Numbered from the stretch's first letter, positions 21,283 to 34,151 are shown. The stretch: 64,000 nt of DNA from Beta vulgaris subsp. vulgaris (GCF_026745355.1 NC_079205.1:53196025-53260024), one strand, 5' to 3'. Numbers and translations: made by a program. Notes: a model not told the origin generated them from the sequence alone.

Positions 21283-24060
21283 CTGCAACCGGAGTTTGGA
21301 GAGAAACCACATGAGTATTTGCAAAAGGCAAGGGGAAGGGGGAAAACTGCTTCACAAAATCAGGAAGCAAAACCATTGGAACAGTTCTCCTAGTTCATGT
21401 AGTGCACTAATATTGAAGTTTAAAAAAAAAGGCACAATTATGATCTAATCCGAATAACTTTTCGATAAATTACGACTTCTGTTGGCCGTAGGCAATGTCA
21501 ACTATAAATTTTGTAGCATCAGCACATTAATGGATGCTTACCTTAAAGTCAGTACAATCAAACGAAGTTTATCAGATGCAATCCTTAATTTTCAAAAATC
21601 CAAAAAAAAAAAAAGAAGAGAGAAAAGTCTCATTAAGACTGGACCAGGTGGAGTCAAATTTAGCTCTTAAGACATTTATTACACAAAACTTGCAAGACAT
21701 GAAGCAAATTTGCTGTAAGAAACAGCAGTATTTGGATGGCAATTTGCCAAGAGTTGGATTTTGGTATCATCACCTATATGAACTTCCAATCGAGCTTATC
21801 AAAACTATACTCATTTGAGAATTGAATTAGGGTAGCTCTTATTAGGACTAATCTCAACATATTTTTTCCGGAAACTATTTTACTTTAAAGAACAAAAGAG
21901 CAAAGCTAAATCATACACGTCAATCAACAGCTATAACACAGCGGACTGCATGAAGAGTCTGAACAATCTGATATATATCAGCTTAAACCGATAAATCACA
22001 AGAAACACTGGGGAAACATTACTAATTTACTACTGCACCAAGGCTTGGCAACTATGACAATTCCAGAAGACGATCTTTACCCTTGCATCTATCCATCTGT
22101 TGGTTTAGCTTCTCATTATATCCCCCTCTTATTCTATGCACATTTGCATCCATGTATCCAAATTGTGCTCTAAACTGCAAGATGCTAATTGCAGTAAATC
22201 ACTAAGGTACAATTAATGCTAAACCTAAAAATTCTAACATTTTTGAGGAGAATGAACAAAGGAGTAATTGTCAAACCAATCTCCAAGACGGCTATAGCCA
22301 AATCATAGAGAAGATATCTCCCAAAGTGCTTCAAATAAAGACTAGAGAGTTGGGTGAATATGTAGTCTTTTGTCTTCCACCGACTTCTAAGCACTTTCCA
22401 CAGTTTCAATACCAACTGAAAGGTTCTAATGTTCGTTACTCCTACTCCTCATTCCAAACAACAATCCCTACATAAAGATATATATGATGACACAATTGGA
22501 TACCTAGATTCAACCAAATACAATGAGGCTCCTTTTAATTTTATTTATTTCCAGTAATCAGATTTACAACAATACCCAGGATTTTCATTGAACTCGATCT
22601 ACAATGTCACCTTAATAGTCGTGTCATTTTCTTTATCAACAATTTGTGCAAGATAAATCTGACATTATTTATACAGTTCCAGCACCTAAATGCACACACA
22701 CAGTAATCTCCATTTCATAAAAAAAAATCTGATCTGGTATCTGATCAAGACATGTTCCTTATGAGTAGAATCAATGAGGATACATACCTTGCACTCAACA
22801 TATTATACTGAAATTTACAAAATATTAGAAAAGCTTCAACCATGCCCATAAATAACAAAAACCACCCAACAAATTCAGGATTCTTGATATGAAATTTTCC
22901 AAAAGATTCATGTAGCAAAAACCTAATTGTTATATCACAGATTCCAATCAAACCCATCCTTAGAGTGAACGGTAAGCCCGACCGGGGACGAGAAGTTCCA
23001 AACTTTCTCTCTCCTCCACCCTCCTAACCACCTCTCCAGCACCACCACCACCCCCCTCCCCCTCGAGCAGAGAATTATTCTGCTCAAACAAGCACAAATT
23101 TGACAGCAAAAAACAGTTATAACACAACTTACATAACAGCCCAGAAACCAAATTCCACAAAAACCCATTTAATACTTCGATATCACCAACCAATGATACA
23201 AAAACCAGCATTTTAGATCCATTTTCTCTCCAAAATTTGAACAAAAACCACCAAGCACGTAAACCAAACAATAATAACATCAACAACAAACATGTTCAAA
23301 CCATAAATTACACACAAATAAACCATACAATTCAACTTCAAAAGCAACAACATATACCTGCAACAAAAACAAGCAAAAAAAAGCAGCAAAACAAAAATAC
23401 GAAACATACCCAAGAAGAAAAAATAAATATGCAAGAGTTAAAACACAAATATGCAAAAATAACACGTGATCCAAGTCTTTTATTACTATATAAAATCATC
23501 ATAGAAAAATAACCCAACAAATAGTTCAAACAAACACTTACATTAACGCATTATTTTCTTCTACAACCATAAAAACAAAAATACATGAGTACAAAATATA
23601 AAGGGGAAGAAGAAGAACATTTGCATTGACTATAACTAATTATTAAAGAAGCTTAAAACGTCATAAAAAACGTGAGGAACCAAATTTGAACAAATGGGTA
23701 TTTTGGGTTAGTTTTTGATTAAGGACTTTTGATAATATTCTTAAGTTATTTCTTTGTACACAATACCAAACAAGACATAAAAATAATATATAAAATATAA
23801 GTACCCATAAAGCAAAAACTACATATAAATGGTGGGTAGGAGAGAGAAAATAGTTTACCATAGTTTCTTCAGAGGTGTAAGCTTTAGGAAGTGTTTGGTT
23901 TAGCAACAAAAATTTTGATAGAAGAAATAAGAAAGCCAAAGTCGTCCTCTTCTTTGCATAAGAGAGAGAGAGGAGAGAGAATGTGTAATTGTGTTTACGA
24001 GTTTTTAGAGAGAGAGTGAGATGGGGTATTAATTTTTTTTTTTAGTTTTTTTTTTGGGTT
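21283..24060 (-). promoter_or_regulatory. 5'UTR intron, first exon and promoter of the SANT gene
   Basis: The acceptor before the start (21283) implies an upstream exon. A good candidate ends at 23859 (…AAACTATG|GTAAAC). It is preceded on the minus strand by a CT-rich leader (tctctctctcc, about 23945-24020) typical of plant 5'UTRs, so the promoter is near 24.0-24.1 kb. The ATG that closes this exon would be joined directly to the ATG at 21282 and is in frame with it. The intron would be about 2.6 kb, holding only short chance frames. This is inferred from splice motifs only. Confidence 0.5.
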
Positions 24061-25787
24061 TTGTTTATATTTGGAGAAGTGAAAGAGAAATGTCAAAAAT
24101 AACCCCATAGTATGTTATGTTGATACTTGTCATAAGTGTGTTAATAATATATGGCCAACTAAATTGTCCTATAGGACTTTTTGGACCTTTCAATTAAAGT
24201 TAGGAGATAGAATTTTAATACAATGGGCTGGATGGCTTTTTTGTGTGTTTTTTAGTAAAGTTTTTGGGGATTTAATCTTATTACTATTTGGATTAATTTG
24301 GTTAAAAAGGTGAAATAGAAGTTTGAGTTTTGGGATATGAGGAAAAACATTGCCTAAGGTTAAAGAAATTATTAATTATATTGTAATATTAAATTGAAAG
24401 TTGATTGGTTTAAAATTAGATTGTTATTGGAGAGATGGGTTCTCTAAGCTTTTTTGTATATAATTTAAAATATACTATTATTTTTGTTTTCTATTAGAGT
24501 TATCTATCATAAATGTGCATGAAATAAGTATCTGGAGATTGTAATTTTAGATATTCTACCTAGTAAGCAAAATCCTTCATGAAACTCTTCATAATGGTTT
24601 CTATAGAGAAGCTCAACCAATCATTTAGGGGTTAAAATGAATAGAGAGGTAATATTTACTTATAATTATTTATCCTTATATGAATCGATTAAACAGGGTT
24701 TAAAATGATGGGGAGATGGTTGTTATGACTTGGTCGAATTATAAGGACAGAGAGAGAGTAAGGATTGTTACTATCTTCTTAATGAATTATTTATAACTTG
24801 TTTATCTTACTACCAAGATCGTTTGAGGAAAAAGGCATCACATACCCGAAATTCCATGCACCTGTATAAAAATTACGCTTATTGGATATCCTTTGGCCAT
24901 TCCAAACGAGCTAGTGAATAATCGATTTTCTTTGTTGATGGGTTGAGTGATTGCTATATTAAACGACAAGGCAAGATCGTGATTCTTTTTTCCCCATAGA
25001 ATGTATAGAAAAATTCATTTGTAAATTATCTTTTTCCTAAATTGCCTTCTTATGTAATCAAGTAATATATATAAATAAAAAGAATCCTTCAATATTAGAT
25101 TATTTTTGAAAAAAACCTAATAGTGGAATGGAAATGTACTCTTTAAGATGCATGTATCCCACTAGTAAATAGTAATAATTAACATGTAATCTACGAAGAT
25201 GCCTCTAAAATATATGTTAATCAGCAATATATGTATATGATGTATCTCATTTACATAGAACCAATTGATGAGTTTGAATTTATTACTTGCACCTCAAAAT
25301 TATATTGTAGCACCACAAACAAGTGGAATAGAAATTTAAGGCCATTAGTTTATTCAGTGAAGAATAAGTCCATTAGCATAACAGGGATTTTGAGATTGCT
25401 TTTATGAGAACATACAGATCTATGACCTACATGCTAAGTTTTACTACACCGTAGATAGATGTGTTACAGCCTACAGGTATATAATTCCCCCGTTTCATGA
25501 TAATTTTTTTTATAAAAAAAAAAAGTAAGATAGAAGATTTTTTGTGAGTTAAAGAAAATTGGATTTCACCTTACAAGGGACGAGAATTAAATCTGTATTG
25601 CAGAGGTGAAATGAGAGTCTTTAACTAATTAAGACATCTTGATTTTTCGTTTCATAGTAATTGTAATCAAGTTATTTGATATGTAATTTTATAAGTACTA
25701 ATGTACGATAAACAAGATAAATGAACAAATGATTTAATATAATATAAACATCAGTAAGAGCCTAAGAGGAGTGATTGAATTAGTAGG
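24061..25787. other. Intergenic, upstream of the SANT gene
   Basis: AT-rich with no gene, no long frame and no element with clear ends. A stretch at 25500-25620 loosely resembles 26610-26700 (both contain 'tacaaggg(g)c/acaagaat'-like text), suggesting an old unclassified repeat. Confidence 0.4.
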
Positions 25788-26198
25788 TGTTTGGGCCCAT
25801 TTCTTGGACCAGCCCACCTATGGCAAAGTTACTAAAATACCCCTACGTCTAGGGAAGCAAATCCTCCACCAGCTGGAGATGACTAAAATACCCTCATTTA
25901 TTGGGGCTCCTCTCCTCTATAAATAGGGGTTGTCTCATCAGACAAAGGTACGCAATTCTAAGCTACAAAAACGAGAGCATCTCTCTCTACATTGATCCCT
26001 TTCTCTCTCTACCTCAATCATCAACTGACTTGAGCGTCGGAGGGGCGATCCCGGGACCACCCCCGGGGTAGGCTAACCTTGTTTTGCAGGATTCCGATGT
26101 ACGGAGAACGGAGCTCAGGCATACCTTCTTGGGGCCTACATCAAGTCTCTCAGCACACATCAACACTCATGATCACCCTCAATTTCTTAGCAGAAACA
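25788..26198 (+). mobile_element. Solo LTR of the 37442-42266 family
   Basis: Starts TGTTTGGGCCCATTTC, ends TTAGCAGAAACA, with perfect TSD gtagg (25783-25787 and 26199-26203). It is nearly identical, in inverted orientation, to LTRs 37442-37853 and 41859-42266. It contains TATAAATA at 25918-25925, followed by a CT-rich leader, so it keeps a complete LTR promoter. It is oriented away from the SANT gene. Confidence 0.93.
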
Positions 26199-26203
26199 GT
26201 AGG

Positions 26204-26982
26204 TAATTAAATTATTTATTTTGTTTGTTTTACCTTCTTTATTGTAATCTAAAACTAAATGTCAAACACGCACCTTGCTTTAACTATTATAAGACAAAGG
26301 AAATATTTAACTAACTGTTAAAATCGTATAACTTTTATTATACATTTCGAACACTTTTAATATACGCTCTCGGATGTATGATGCAAGTTGTAAGCAGTCA
26401 CAATAATTCAACATATGTCCTTATGGTAGAGGGATTAGTCTTCAATCATAAGGTGCACTTGAAGGGTTTTGTCTATCACCCCTCTTTAAGTGATCAGTAG
26501 ATCAATTGTCAAATCTCGAACCAATATGAATCAAATTCACATATATCAATGTCTATGTTGTAAAAAAGTTAATGTTTTTACAGATCAATGAATGTATATT
26601 TAAGTATATTTTTCAAGGTAAGATAAAGATCTTTTGTAAGTGTCAGAGAATTTGGAGATTTCATTGTACAAGGGGCAAGAATGGAACTCTGTCACAAGAG
26701 TGGAAGGAAGGCCTCCAAACAACTAGGCGAAACGTATCTCTTAGTTTATGTTCTCTATGCAAGTACATATCTTACATATCTATTTAGTCATGTTTTTATA
26801 GGTATCAAATAATTTATATAATTTTAAAATGTTGTAATTTGTTTTATAGTAAAAATATCCTTGATGTACATGAGAGTAATGTATATCCTTTTGAGATTGG
26901 GCAAAGCTCAATAAAAACCCTCCAACTTAAAATAATAACATACACGTTTAACTTTCTTAGTCAAATTTGTTAATCTCATTTA
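26204..26982. other. Intergenic, old repeat debris
   Basis: The only frame of note (26572-26787, 71 aa) lies in a stretch similar to 25500-25620, so I treat it as decayed repeat DNA. No gene is supported. Confidence 0.4.
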
Positions 26983-26991
26983 TAAATTATA

Positions 26992-28266
26992 CGGTTTTTT
27001 CACCGTATACCCCTGACCAATTTTTTTTTTGCACCATATACCCTTTCAAGTTTCGAAATTCACCATATACCCTTCACTTTTCAAAAAATACACCAACTTA
27101 CCCTTAATGACTAACGACATTAACGGTCGTTAGTCATTAACCCCTAATCCTCTCCTAACCCAAGTTAACTAACCTAAACCCTAACCCCCTCTAGCCTAAT
27201 TAACCCTAAATCCTACCCTAATCTCCCCTCTAATCTTAAACCTACCCTAACCACCCACATACCACCCCTCCCCACCCCACCCTTTCCCCCACCCCGCCGC
27301 AACCCCCTTTCTTTTCCCCGACAGCCCCACCCCATCCCCTTTCCCTGGCAACCCCACTCCCCCTCTCCGCTCCCGCGCATCCACCTTACCAACGAGAAAT
27401 CCGATCACAGCAAGTCACCACAGCCCTGAACCCAAACGCCACCACGCCACACCCTGAACCCTCTCCCACACCACATCAAATCGAAGGAGAAAAACAGAGA
27501 CCGACGATCCCCCCTCCCCTTCAAAATACAAAGACCACGAGTGAAACAGGGGAGAGCTTCGAAAAACAGCGGTGCGTTTTCCCAGCGAAACAGATGAGAG
27601 AATCCGGCAGGGTGGGGTCCGGCGAAATAGAGGAGAGGTGGGGGTGGGGTGCGAAAATCCGGTGGGGTTGCGAAAATCGGTGGCGGTGGGGGTCAGGTGC
27701 GAAAATCCGGTGGGGTGGGGTCCAACGAAACAAAGGAGAGGTGGGGTTGGGGGTGCGAAAATCCGGTGGGGTTGCGAAAATCCGGTGGAGGTGGGGGTCA
27801 GGTGCGAAAATCCGAAGGGGTGGGGTTCGGTGAAACAGAGGAGAGGCGGGGGTGGGGTGCGAAAATCCGGTGGGGGTGGGTCAGGTGCGAAAATCCGGTG
27901 GGGATGGGGTGCAAAAATCCGGTCAGTGGGGGTGGGGGTCAGGTGGTGGTGGGTCAAGTGGTGGTGCAGGGGTGCTGGTTAGGGTTAGGGGGTGGTGGGC
28001 TGTGGGCTGTGGGCTAAGGATAGGGGTGGGTAGGGATTAGTGGGCTTTTAGGGTTAGGTTTTTTGGTTAATTAGGTTTAGGGTTTAGGTAGTTAATTAGG
28101 ATTAGGAGAGGATTATGGCCTAATGACTAACTGAAGTCTAACACCGTTAGTCATAAGAGTAAATTGATGTTTTTTCGAAAAGTGAGGGGTATATGATGAA
28201 TTTGGAAAGTTGAAAGGGTATACGGTGCAAAAATAAATTTGTCAAGGGTATATGGTGAAAAAATCG
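26992..28266. mobile_element. MULE-like element with about 200-bp TIRs
   Basis: The left end is cggttttttcaccgtatacc. The right end, as reverse complement, is cgattttttcaccatatacc. The similarity continues inward for roughly 200 bp, including ccgtatacccttt, cttttcaaaaaa and a taatgactaac block. The perfect 9-bp TSD is taaattata (26983-26991 and 28267-28275). The interior has a C-rich segment, a stretch resembling gene-derived DNA (27390-27600) and a minisatellite (27600-27950). No transposase is seen. Confidence 0.87.
27600..27950 (+). repeat. Minisatellite inside the MULE
   Basis: There are about nine irregular units built around gtgcgaaaatccggtgggg, with units of about 19-60 bp. Long open frames on both strands (for example 27572-27982) exist only because the array has few stops. 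They look like low-complexity translation, not genes. The sequence cgaaaatccg is conserved in every unit. Confidence 0.75.
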
Positions 28267-28275
28267 TAAATTATA

Positions 28276-29134
28276 ATACTTCCTTCGTTTCTAAATAAGT
28301 GCAACATTTGCATAGTGATTACTATTCACGGTTTTAACTTTAATTATATTTGGTGATTTGCATTTCAGGAAAAATATAGTCAGGCGAGATCTTGTTAGAT
28401 TCTTCTGAATGTGGATTTTTGTAATATCAACTTTTTATAATTTTTACTTATTGATAATTGAAGATATTAATGGTTAAAATAATGCATTGGCAAATGTGAA
28501 AACAAGTAGTATACTAGTAATGTAAGAACAAAACATAATCATAATGGATTTTAAATACTAGAATGGAGGAACCTCCATACCAATAGCATTATGTCGAATC
28601 TTTGGTGATTTATATGATCACAATTGTTAATTTTTTTTTTTTCTTACCCCCTGACTTTGCATAACGTGTTAACCTAAAAGTTTTACAGACTAAAATTCAA
28701 CTACCGTCAAAGAAAAAAAAAAAAGATGGCAACTATAATCCCAGTTATTGCTCTTGCTGATCGACTTTCTCAAAACGATAACAATCGATTAGTTTAGCTG
28801 TCAGCGTAACTCTAACTTTATAATCCCAGTTATTGCCCTATGCTTCTCAAAAGACTATCCTTACTTACGATACACAACTCATTAATATTAGTATAGAAAT
28901 AGACCAAAGCCACTCATTCGACATAGTAATCTTTTTTTTTTTTGTCATACAGTAATTTTATAATTTAAAACTACACTAAAATATCATTATTTAATCTTGT
29001 GAGAATTTTTTTTCCATTTACCCTTTATTGCATTAATTTATTATAATAAATGTTACACTTTATAGCATAATATTTTTTTTTTCTTACATATATAATCATC
29101 CATTACAATTTATAACTACTCTTCTTTTTAAATT
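28276..29134. other. Intergenic with decayed MITE-like text
   Basis: About 28280-28575 resembles a Stowaway-type MITE (acttccttcgtttctaaata; gagatcttgttagattcttc), but the right end is decayed. The rest holds poly(T)/poly(A) tracts. No gene is seen. Confidence 0.4.
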
Positions 29135-29150
29135 TATTGATTTATAACAT

Positions 29151-29350
29151 TTTTAAAAAAAAAAAAAATTGGTAAGAAGAATTCCTCTAAGGAGTCCTCG
29201 CACAAATCCCCACCCAGAGGCCCATTACAAGCCAGACACCCCCAATCTCCTCCCTCCTTAAATCCCAAGCAAATACTTGGGTAAAATTGAACCCTAGATC
29301 TTATTAGGGAAGATGAGAAAGCTCACCATTTGAGCCAACCCTAATTCGTC
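29151..29350 (-). mobile_element. tRNA-derived SINE
   Basis: Read on the minus strand: A-box-like ttggctcaaatggtgag, B-box-like tagggttcaattttac, a body of about 170 bp, then a poly(A) tail (poly(T)-complement at 29155-29168). It is flanked by a perfect 16-bp TSD, tattgatttataacat (29135-29150 and 29351-29366). Transcription would be by RNA polymerase III. Confidence 0.88.
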
Positions 29351-29366
29351 TATTGATTTATAACAT

Positions 29367-29979
29367 GTAAGCCGTAAATTACATGTACAGACATTAAGTA
29401 TAGATCAGATCCATATAAATTTTTACCTTTTTCTTTCCTTTACCAAAAATACCAAATACAGTGTAAGATTTCTAAGGCCTCTCTCTTCCCCCTGCTAGGC
29501 TGCCATAACCAATTAGCCACCTTGGCACAATAGCACCTGCACTTCACCATCACCAACCAACAACCAAACCACTCATATACTTATTAACACTTCCAGTTCC
29601 ACCACCTTTCAATATTTGTGAAATTTATCCTCTAAGTAGCTCACCATAAACTACATATATATCATATATGTGCTTGATATTTGATTATCATACTTTCATA
29701 CAACAAAGATTTAAACTTTCTCCCACCCCCTGCAATACCAAGACACCACAACAAAGAGAAAGCCCTGTTGCTGGATAACAAGTCACAAGTGGTTGGCATG
29801 GTTATTGGTTAGGGAAGGAAGAAAGGAGAGAGGTTAGGGATTAGGGAAGAGAATAAAAGTCATAAACAAAAATTTAAATTATGCCAATTAGATGGTGACA
29901 TGTTATCCTATTGACGTGGTCAATAGGTGATACATATTTGTGACTATTCTCACAAAGAATAATATATGCTTCATACTCC
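29367..29979. other. Intergenic
   Basis: A C/A-rich stretch (29460-29620) has no frame or terminal repeats. Nothing is supported. Confidence 0.4.
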
Positions 29980-29994
29980 ATATAGGTTGAGAGA

Positions 29995-30175
29995 AAACCA
30001 AGTAAGTGTTGGCCCAGTGGTGATGGGGACTGGCTTTGGTAGGACGGACTCGTGTTCGAATCCCCGCAACACCCTTGGGAGAGGAATGGAACCTAACCAC
30101 CCCGAACTTGGCCTCGATCCGGATGTAGCCCGAAGGGTGAACGGGTGCAAACACCAAAAAAAAAAAAAAAAAAAA
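29995..30175 (+). mobile_element. tRNA-derived SINE, second family
   Basis: A-box-like ttggcccagtggtgatgg and B-box-like cgtgttcgaatcccc, a body including cggatgtagcccgaagggtg, and a poly(A) tail of about 22. Perfect 15-bp TSD atataggttgagaga (29980-29994 and 30176-30190). The crisp tail and TSD suggest a young insertion. Confidence 0.93.
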
Positions 30176-30337
30176 ATATAGGTTGAGAGATCAATAGTTG
30201 AATTATTCTAACTATTGTTAAAACTATTTTGAGAAGGTCACTAATAGTTGAGATTATTGGTGTTAATTATTTTTTTAAAAATTTATTGAGAAATCTAAAT
30301 TATTTTGGGTATAGGACTATAGGGGTGATGCTAGGCT

Positions 30338-30592
30338 AGGGGATTATCATGGGTCGGACTCAGTTTTGGTCAAGAAAAGTGGTTGGTTTCGTGCTAACTC
30401 AAGTCGAAATTTCTGCACAAAACTCATTATTTTCGGTCGGGCAAAAAAATTTGCCTAATTGTTTGCATTTAGGTTGCGCGTGCATGGCTCAATTTTTTTG
30501 CCAAAAATTGGGTCGGGCTTGAAGCACGAGCAAAAAAATCGTATCAAAATCGTTCATTTTTTAATTAGATCAGACCCATGTTGATCACCTCT
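30338..30592. mobile_element. MULE-type MITE, decayed
   Basis: The ends aggggattatcatgggtc and, as reverse complement, agaggtgatcaacatgggtc match the terminal sequence of the element at 15733-15981. The interior has scattered gggtcggac/gtcgggc motifs. The TSD is not convincing. Confidence 0.55.
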
Positions 30593-31348
30593 GTGCTGAG
30601 AATTTGCACCCAGTGGTAGATCATATTAGAGGAATTACTCTTCACCTTATTTTTTTCTTATTTTCCAAAAAAATGAAAAATTCATAATAGTTATAAAAAT
30701 TCAGAAAAAATAAGGTGGATAGAACAAACTCTAAGACCCACAATAATTTGGAGTCTTACATTAATACTTTGGTATAGAGATTTTCAAAAATATATCAAAT
30801 AAAGTTTGGTTTGATGGTAAGGGTTATTTCACAATCTTAAAAGAACAAATTTTACTAGGACATTTTGGGGTGGAAATTCTCCTTACCTCTCTCCCACTTC
30901 CAAGATGGTCATAAAATTGCATTGTTGTATGTTTTTGTTTTCTATATATCCTCTTAATTAAGAAGAATAAAGTTGTGGAAATTCAAGATACTATTACTCG
31001 ATTGGTTTGAAATTTTTCTTATTAATTTTTTCTTTATGAGGAGAATTGAGTTGTAGATCATTTGGTAACAACTTCAACTTATTTGGTCTAGCTAATTGTT
31101 TAGACATAATAAGTTTTCATGTGATATGATGTAGAAGTAATTCATCATTTGAATTTTCTTGTTTTAATTCTTCATTCGTCTCAAAATATTGGATTCATTT
31201 ATTTTTTTTATAGTCTCTAAGTTAAATCTTTGACTATCAAATTGGACTAATATTTTTAACTACATTAAAAAATGTTAATATTTGCCTTTATTAAAACACA
31301 CATTAGGAGGATTATGATAAGATATCACATTGATATGGCGTTGAAATA
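30593..31348. other. Intergenic
   Basis: AT-rich with no gene. MITE-like phrases (aaatattggattcatttatt near 31176) have no matching second end. Confidence 0.4.
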
Positions 31349-31350
31349 TA

Positions 31351-31667
31351 CTCCCTCCGTTTCCTAAAAATCTTCCCACTTACTGTTCTTTCAGATACCA
31401 AGGAAAATCAAGTTGTTTGGGGCATGGTGTGAGTAAAGTAGGAGAGAGAAAGGGGTTAGATAAATAAACAAATAAAAAGGAGTTAAAGTAGGAGAGAGAA
31501 AGGGAGTAAAATTGAATTAATAATGTAATGGTGGACCATATGATAGTGACATGAGAGGGTAAATAGGGAAATTTGTTTTGCCAAATAAGGAATAAAGCAA
31601 AAGAGGGAAGATCTTTTGGAAACACCCTTAAACGGAAAAAGAGAAGATCTTTAGGAAACGGATGGAG
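31351..31667. mobile_element. Intact Stowaway MITE (317 bp)
   Basis: Ends ctccctccgtttcctaaa and ctccatccgtttcctaaa in inverted orientation, with TA at 31349-31350 and 31668-31669. It is nearly identical to the split copy at 3036-6564 and provides its reference. Confidence 0.92.
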
Positions 31668-31669
31668 TA

Positions 31670-34095
31670 CTTCTATGAACTTAGACTTTATAATTTAAAA
31701 TGGATCCCACGTTTTGGGATGAGGGGTATACAGTATACACTGATTCAATCACTACTTGCAACTTTGCAATTAAAGTCGATATGATTCTTATTGCTCTTGG
31801 AATCTAGGAATAGTTTGATTGCGACAATAACTAATTCGTTATAGTAAATGATGGATCATGTGCTAAAATATAGTTTAGATATAATCCTCATGAAATTTCA
31901 TGTTCTTTTCAAACAGCAAAGCCATGGTCAACGGTCAAAAACGGTCCAAGAGTCCTAAAGTTTGTGAAGAAAAAAAATGAAGAGCTATTACTGATCGTTT
32001 GCCAAAGCCCAAATGTTTTTGCTTTGACATTTCAAGGACGTGTTTGCCACAAGTTTTTGAAGTAGCTTTTAGTGTCTTGACAGTTAAAACACTAATTAAG
32101 AATAATAGTAGTGTTTGGTTAGGTAGTGTACAAGTAGCTTTTACGACCCGCTTGGTTAGTGGTCATAAATAGTGGTAATGGTAATGAAATTAAATTTGTA
32201 AGGGAGTTGTCATGTCAATGACCACGGGAATGAAACTTTATCGCAAAACATGAGTTTCCCTTATAAATTTTCATTACCACCTAATACCACCTTCACAAGT
32301 GGTAATAGATAGTAATGAGATTTTAGGAAGAAAATAGATATCTTGCGATAAAGTAGCATTATCATAGGTAATGATATTAGATTTCTAGTATAAATTTAAA
32401 CTATAATGCATTACCATTTCCATCATTTATGGCCTCTTACCCAACGGGACGTTAGTGGTATAAGTAGTGTTTTAGTAGTGTTTGTCAAAACCTACAATTT
32501 GTAGCTTTGGGGGTAACATCTAGTGGTGTGTAAATTATATACTTTCTATGTTCTTTTTTAATAAAACATTGGGTGAAATAACACTATTCATTAATCAATT
32601 TTGACACCAATTTATCACCATTATATAAAGAAAAAACATAGTCAAGTGGAATCTAGTTAGATTCTTCTCGATGCATACTATCAAAATACAACTAAAGATA
32701 TTAATGATCAAAGAAGCGTGTTGGATACGGTTGCGTGAAAAAACAAACGTTTTGTTTTAGTTTTTATCTAGTTATTTGTAAAGAACTACTTTGATAACTT
32801 CTTTTACCGAACATCGATATCTTATACCTAGCTACATGGACAGCTAACAGCTAACCACTACACATCAACCACTAATAGCTACCACCACAACTAACAGCTA
32901 CTCTCACAACTAACAGCTACTAGCACAGCTATCGTTGCCGAACACGCCCTATGTCTCTACTACTAGGGGCGTGTTCTGCAATAACTTTTGAGATAACTTT
33001 TAGTATTTGGACCAAGGGCATGTTCGACACAAGCTTTTGAAGTATCTTTAGTGTGTTGACTGAGTCAAAACGCTAACTAAGATAAATAGTAGTGTTTTGT
33101 CGGATATTGTAGTGGTATAAAGAGCTTTTAGTGGTATAAGTAGTGTTTTAGTAGTGTTTGTCAAAAGCTACAATTTTTAACTTTTGGGTAGCTTTTAGTG
33201 GTGTATAAATTATTTGTTACAGTTTTGTTTGAGTTTTTAACTAGTTATTTGTAGATAGTTACTTTGACAACTTTTTTTTACCGAACATCAATATCTTATA
33301 CAACTACTTGAACAACTAACAGCTACCGACACAACTAACAGCTACTCTCACAGCTAAAAGCTACTACCACCGTTACTATTGTTGAACATACCCTAAGTGC
33401 AAACTCTAATAATGGTGAAAAATAACTTTTGGTGTTTGAACTAAGCTATAAATATTAGCTTTTGGAGTAGCTTTTAAAGATTGAATATAGTTTATTTTTG
33501 TTATTTTGTTAAACTAACAGCTAGTTTTACCGAATACTGATTACCATAAAAATTATTTTCTCATTCAAACTCTAACAGTTAATATTTCACAGCTATCAAC
33601 TAGTACACCAACTAACAAATACTTCTACAGCTAAAACTATCACAACAACTTTTACCAAAAGAATCATCCCCAATTTTTTAGATTTGTACGTTGGGTTGTG
33701 GTTCACTCACTTTCTCATGTTTTAGTACATAATTAGTTACTAGCCTCGAGTTATACACCGTTAAGGAAAATTTTCATTTATTAATGTTGTACTATAAAAT
33801 GATAATATTAAATGCTACTTGATCTAATAGTTAAGACTTTAGTATATGAAATTGAGTTCACGAGATCAAAGCCTATACTATGTAATTTTTTTTTATTATA
33901 CATGGATTAAATGAAGTAGAACTCCTATGGTATTAAAGAATAATCGTTAATAGTGACTTAAATTCCACCATACTTGAAACTCTATTAGGAACAATCGAAC
34001 AAATAATGTATAGTTAGTTTTCTTATAACAATCCGACTTGCGTGGACCCGGTTCACACTAAAAATAGTGTGGACCAGGCCCAGGCACGTGACCCA
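31670..34095. mobile_element. Cluster of hAT-like MITE remnants
   Basis: Between about 32035 and 33670 there are at least three overlapping or nested remnants. Their ends have the form agggcgtgttcggcaac (32035/32950; 33014/33394), and their interiors are rich in agctactac/gtagctttta inverted motifs. A different small element seems nested at about 32150-32455 (cccgcttggttagtggtcat ... inverted at 32425-32455). TSDs are decayed, so limits are approximate. At 33735-33925 lies a relative of the Helitron at 52054-52307 with its tRNA-like stretch and a CTAG end near 33741. No genes are seen. Confidence 0.5.
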
Positions 34096-34151
34096 TTATA
34101 TCACTTTAACATACACTATATCATTTTAACATACACTATATCATTATAGCT

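Noticed and set aside
23237..23529. Overlapping hydrophobic open frames on the minus strand
   Set aside because: They sit in the T-rich putative 5'UTR intron of the SANT gene, overlap each other in several frames and show no motif.
27572..28040. Overlapping long open frames on plus and minus strands
   Set aside because: They lie in a GC-rich minisatellite with few stop codons; the translations are low-complexity repeats and there is no promoter or homology.
27170..28085. Telomere-like ccctaac / ggttaggg runs
   Set aside because: Only two or three units at a time and part of the MULE TIR region; not a telomere or a real interstitial array.
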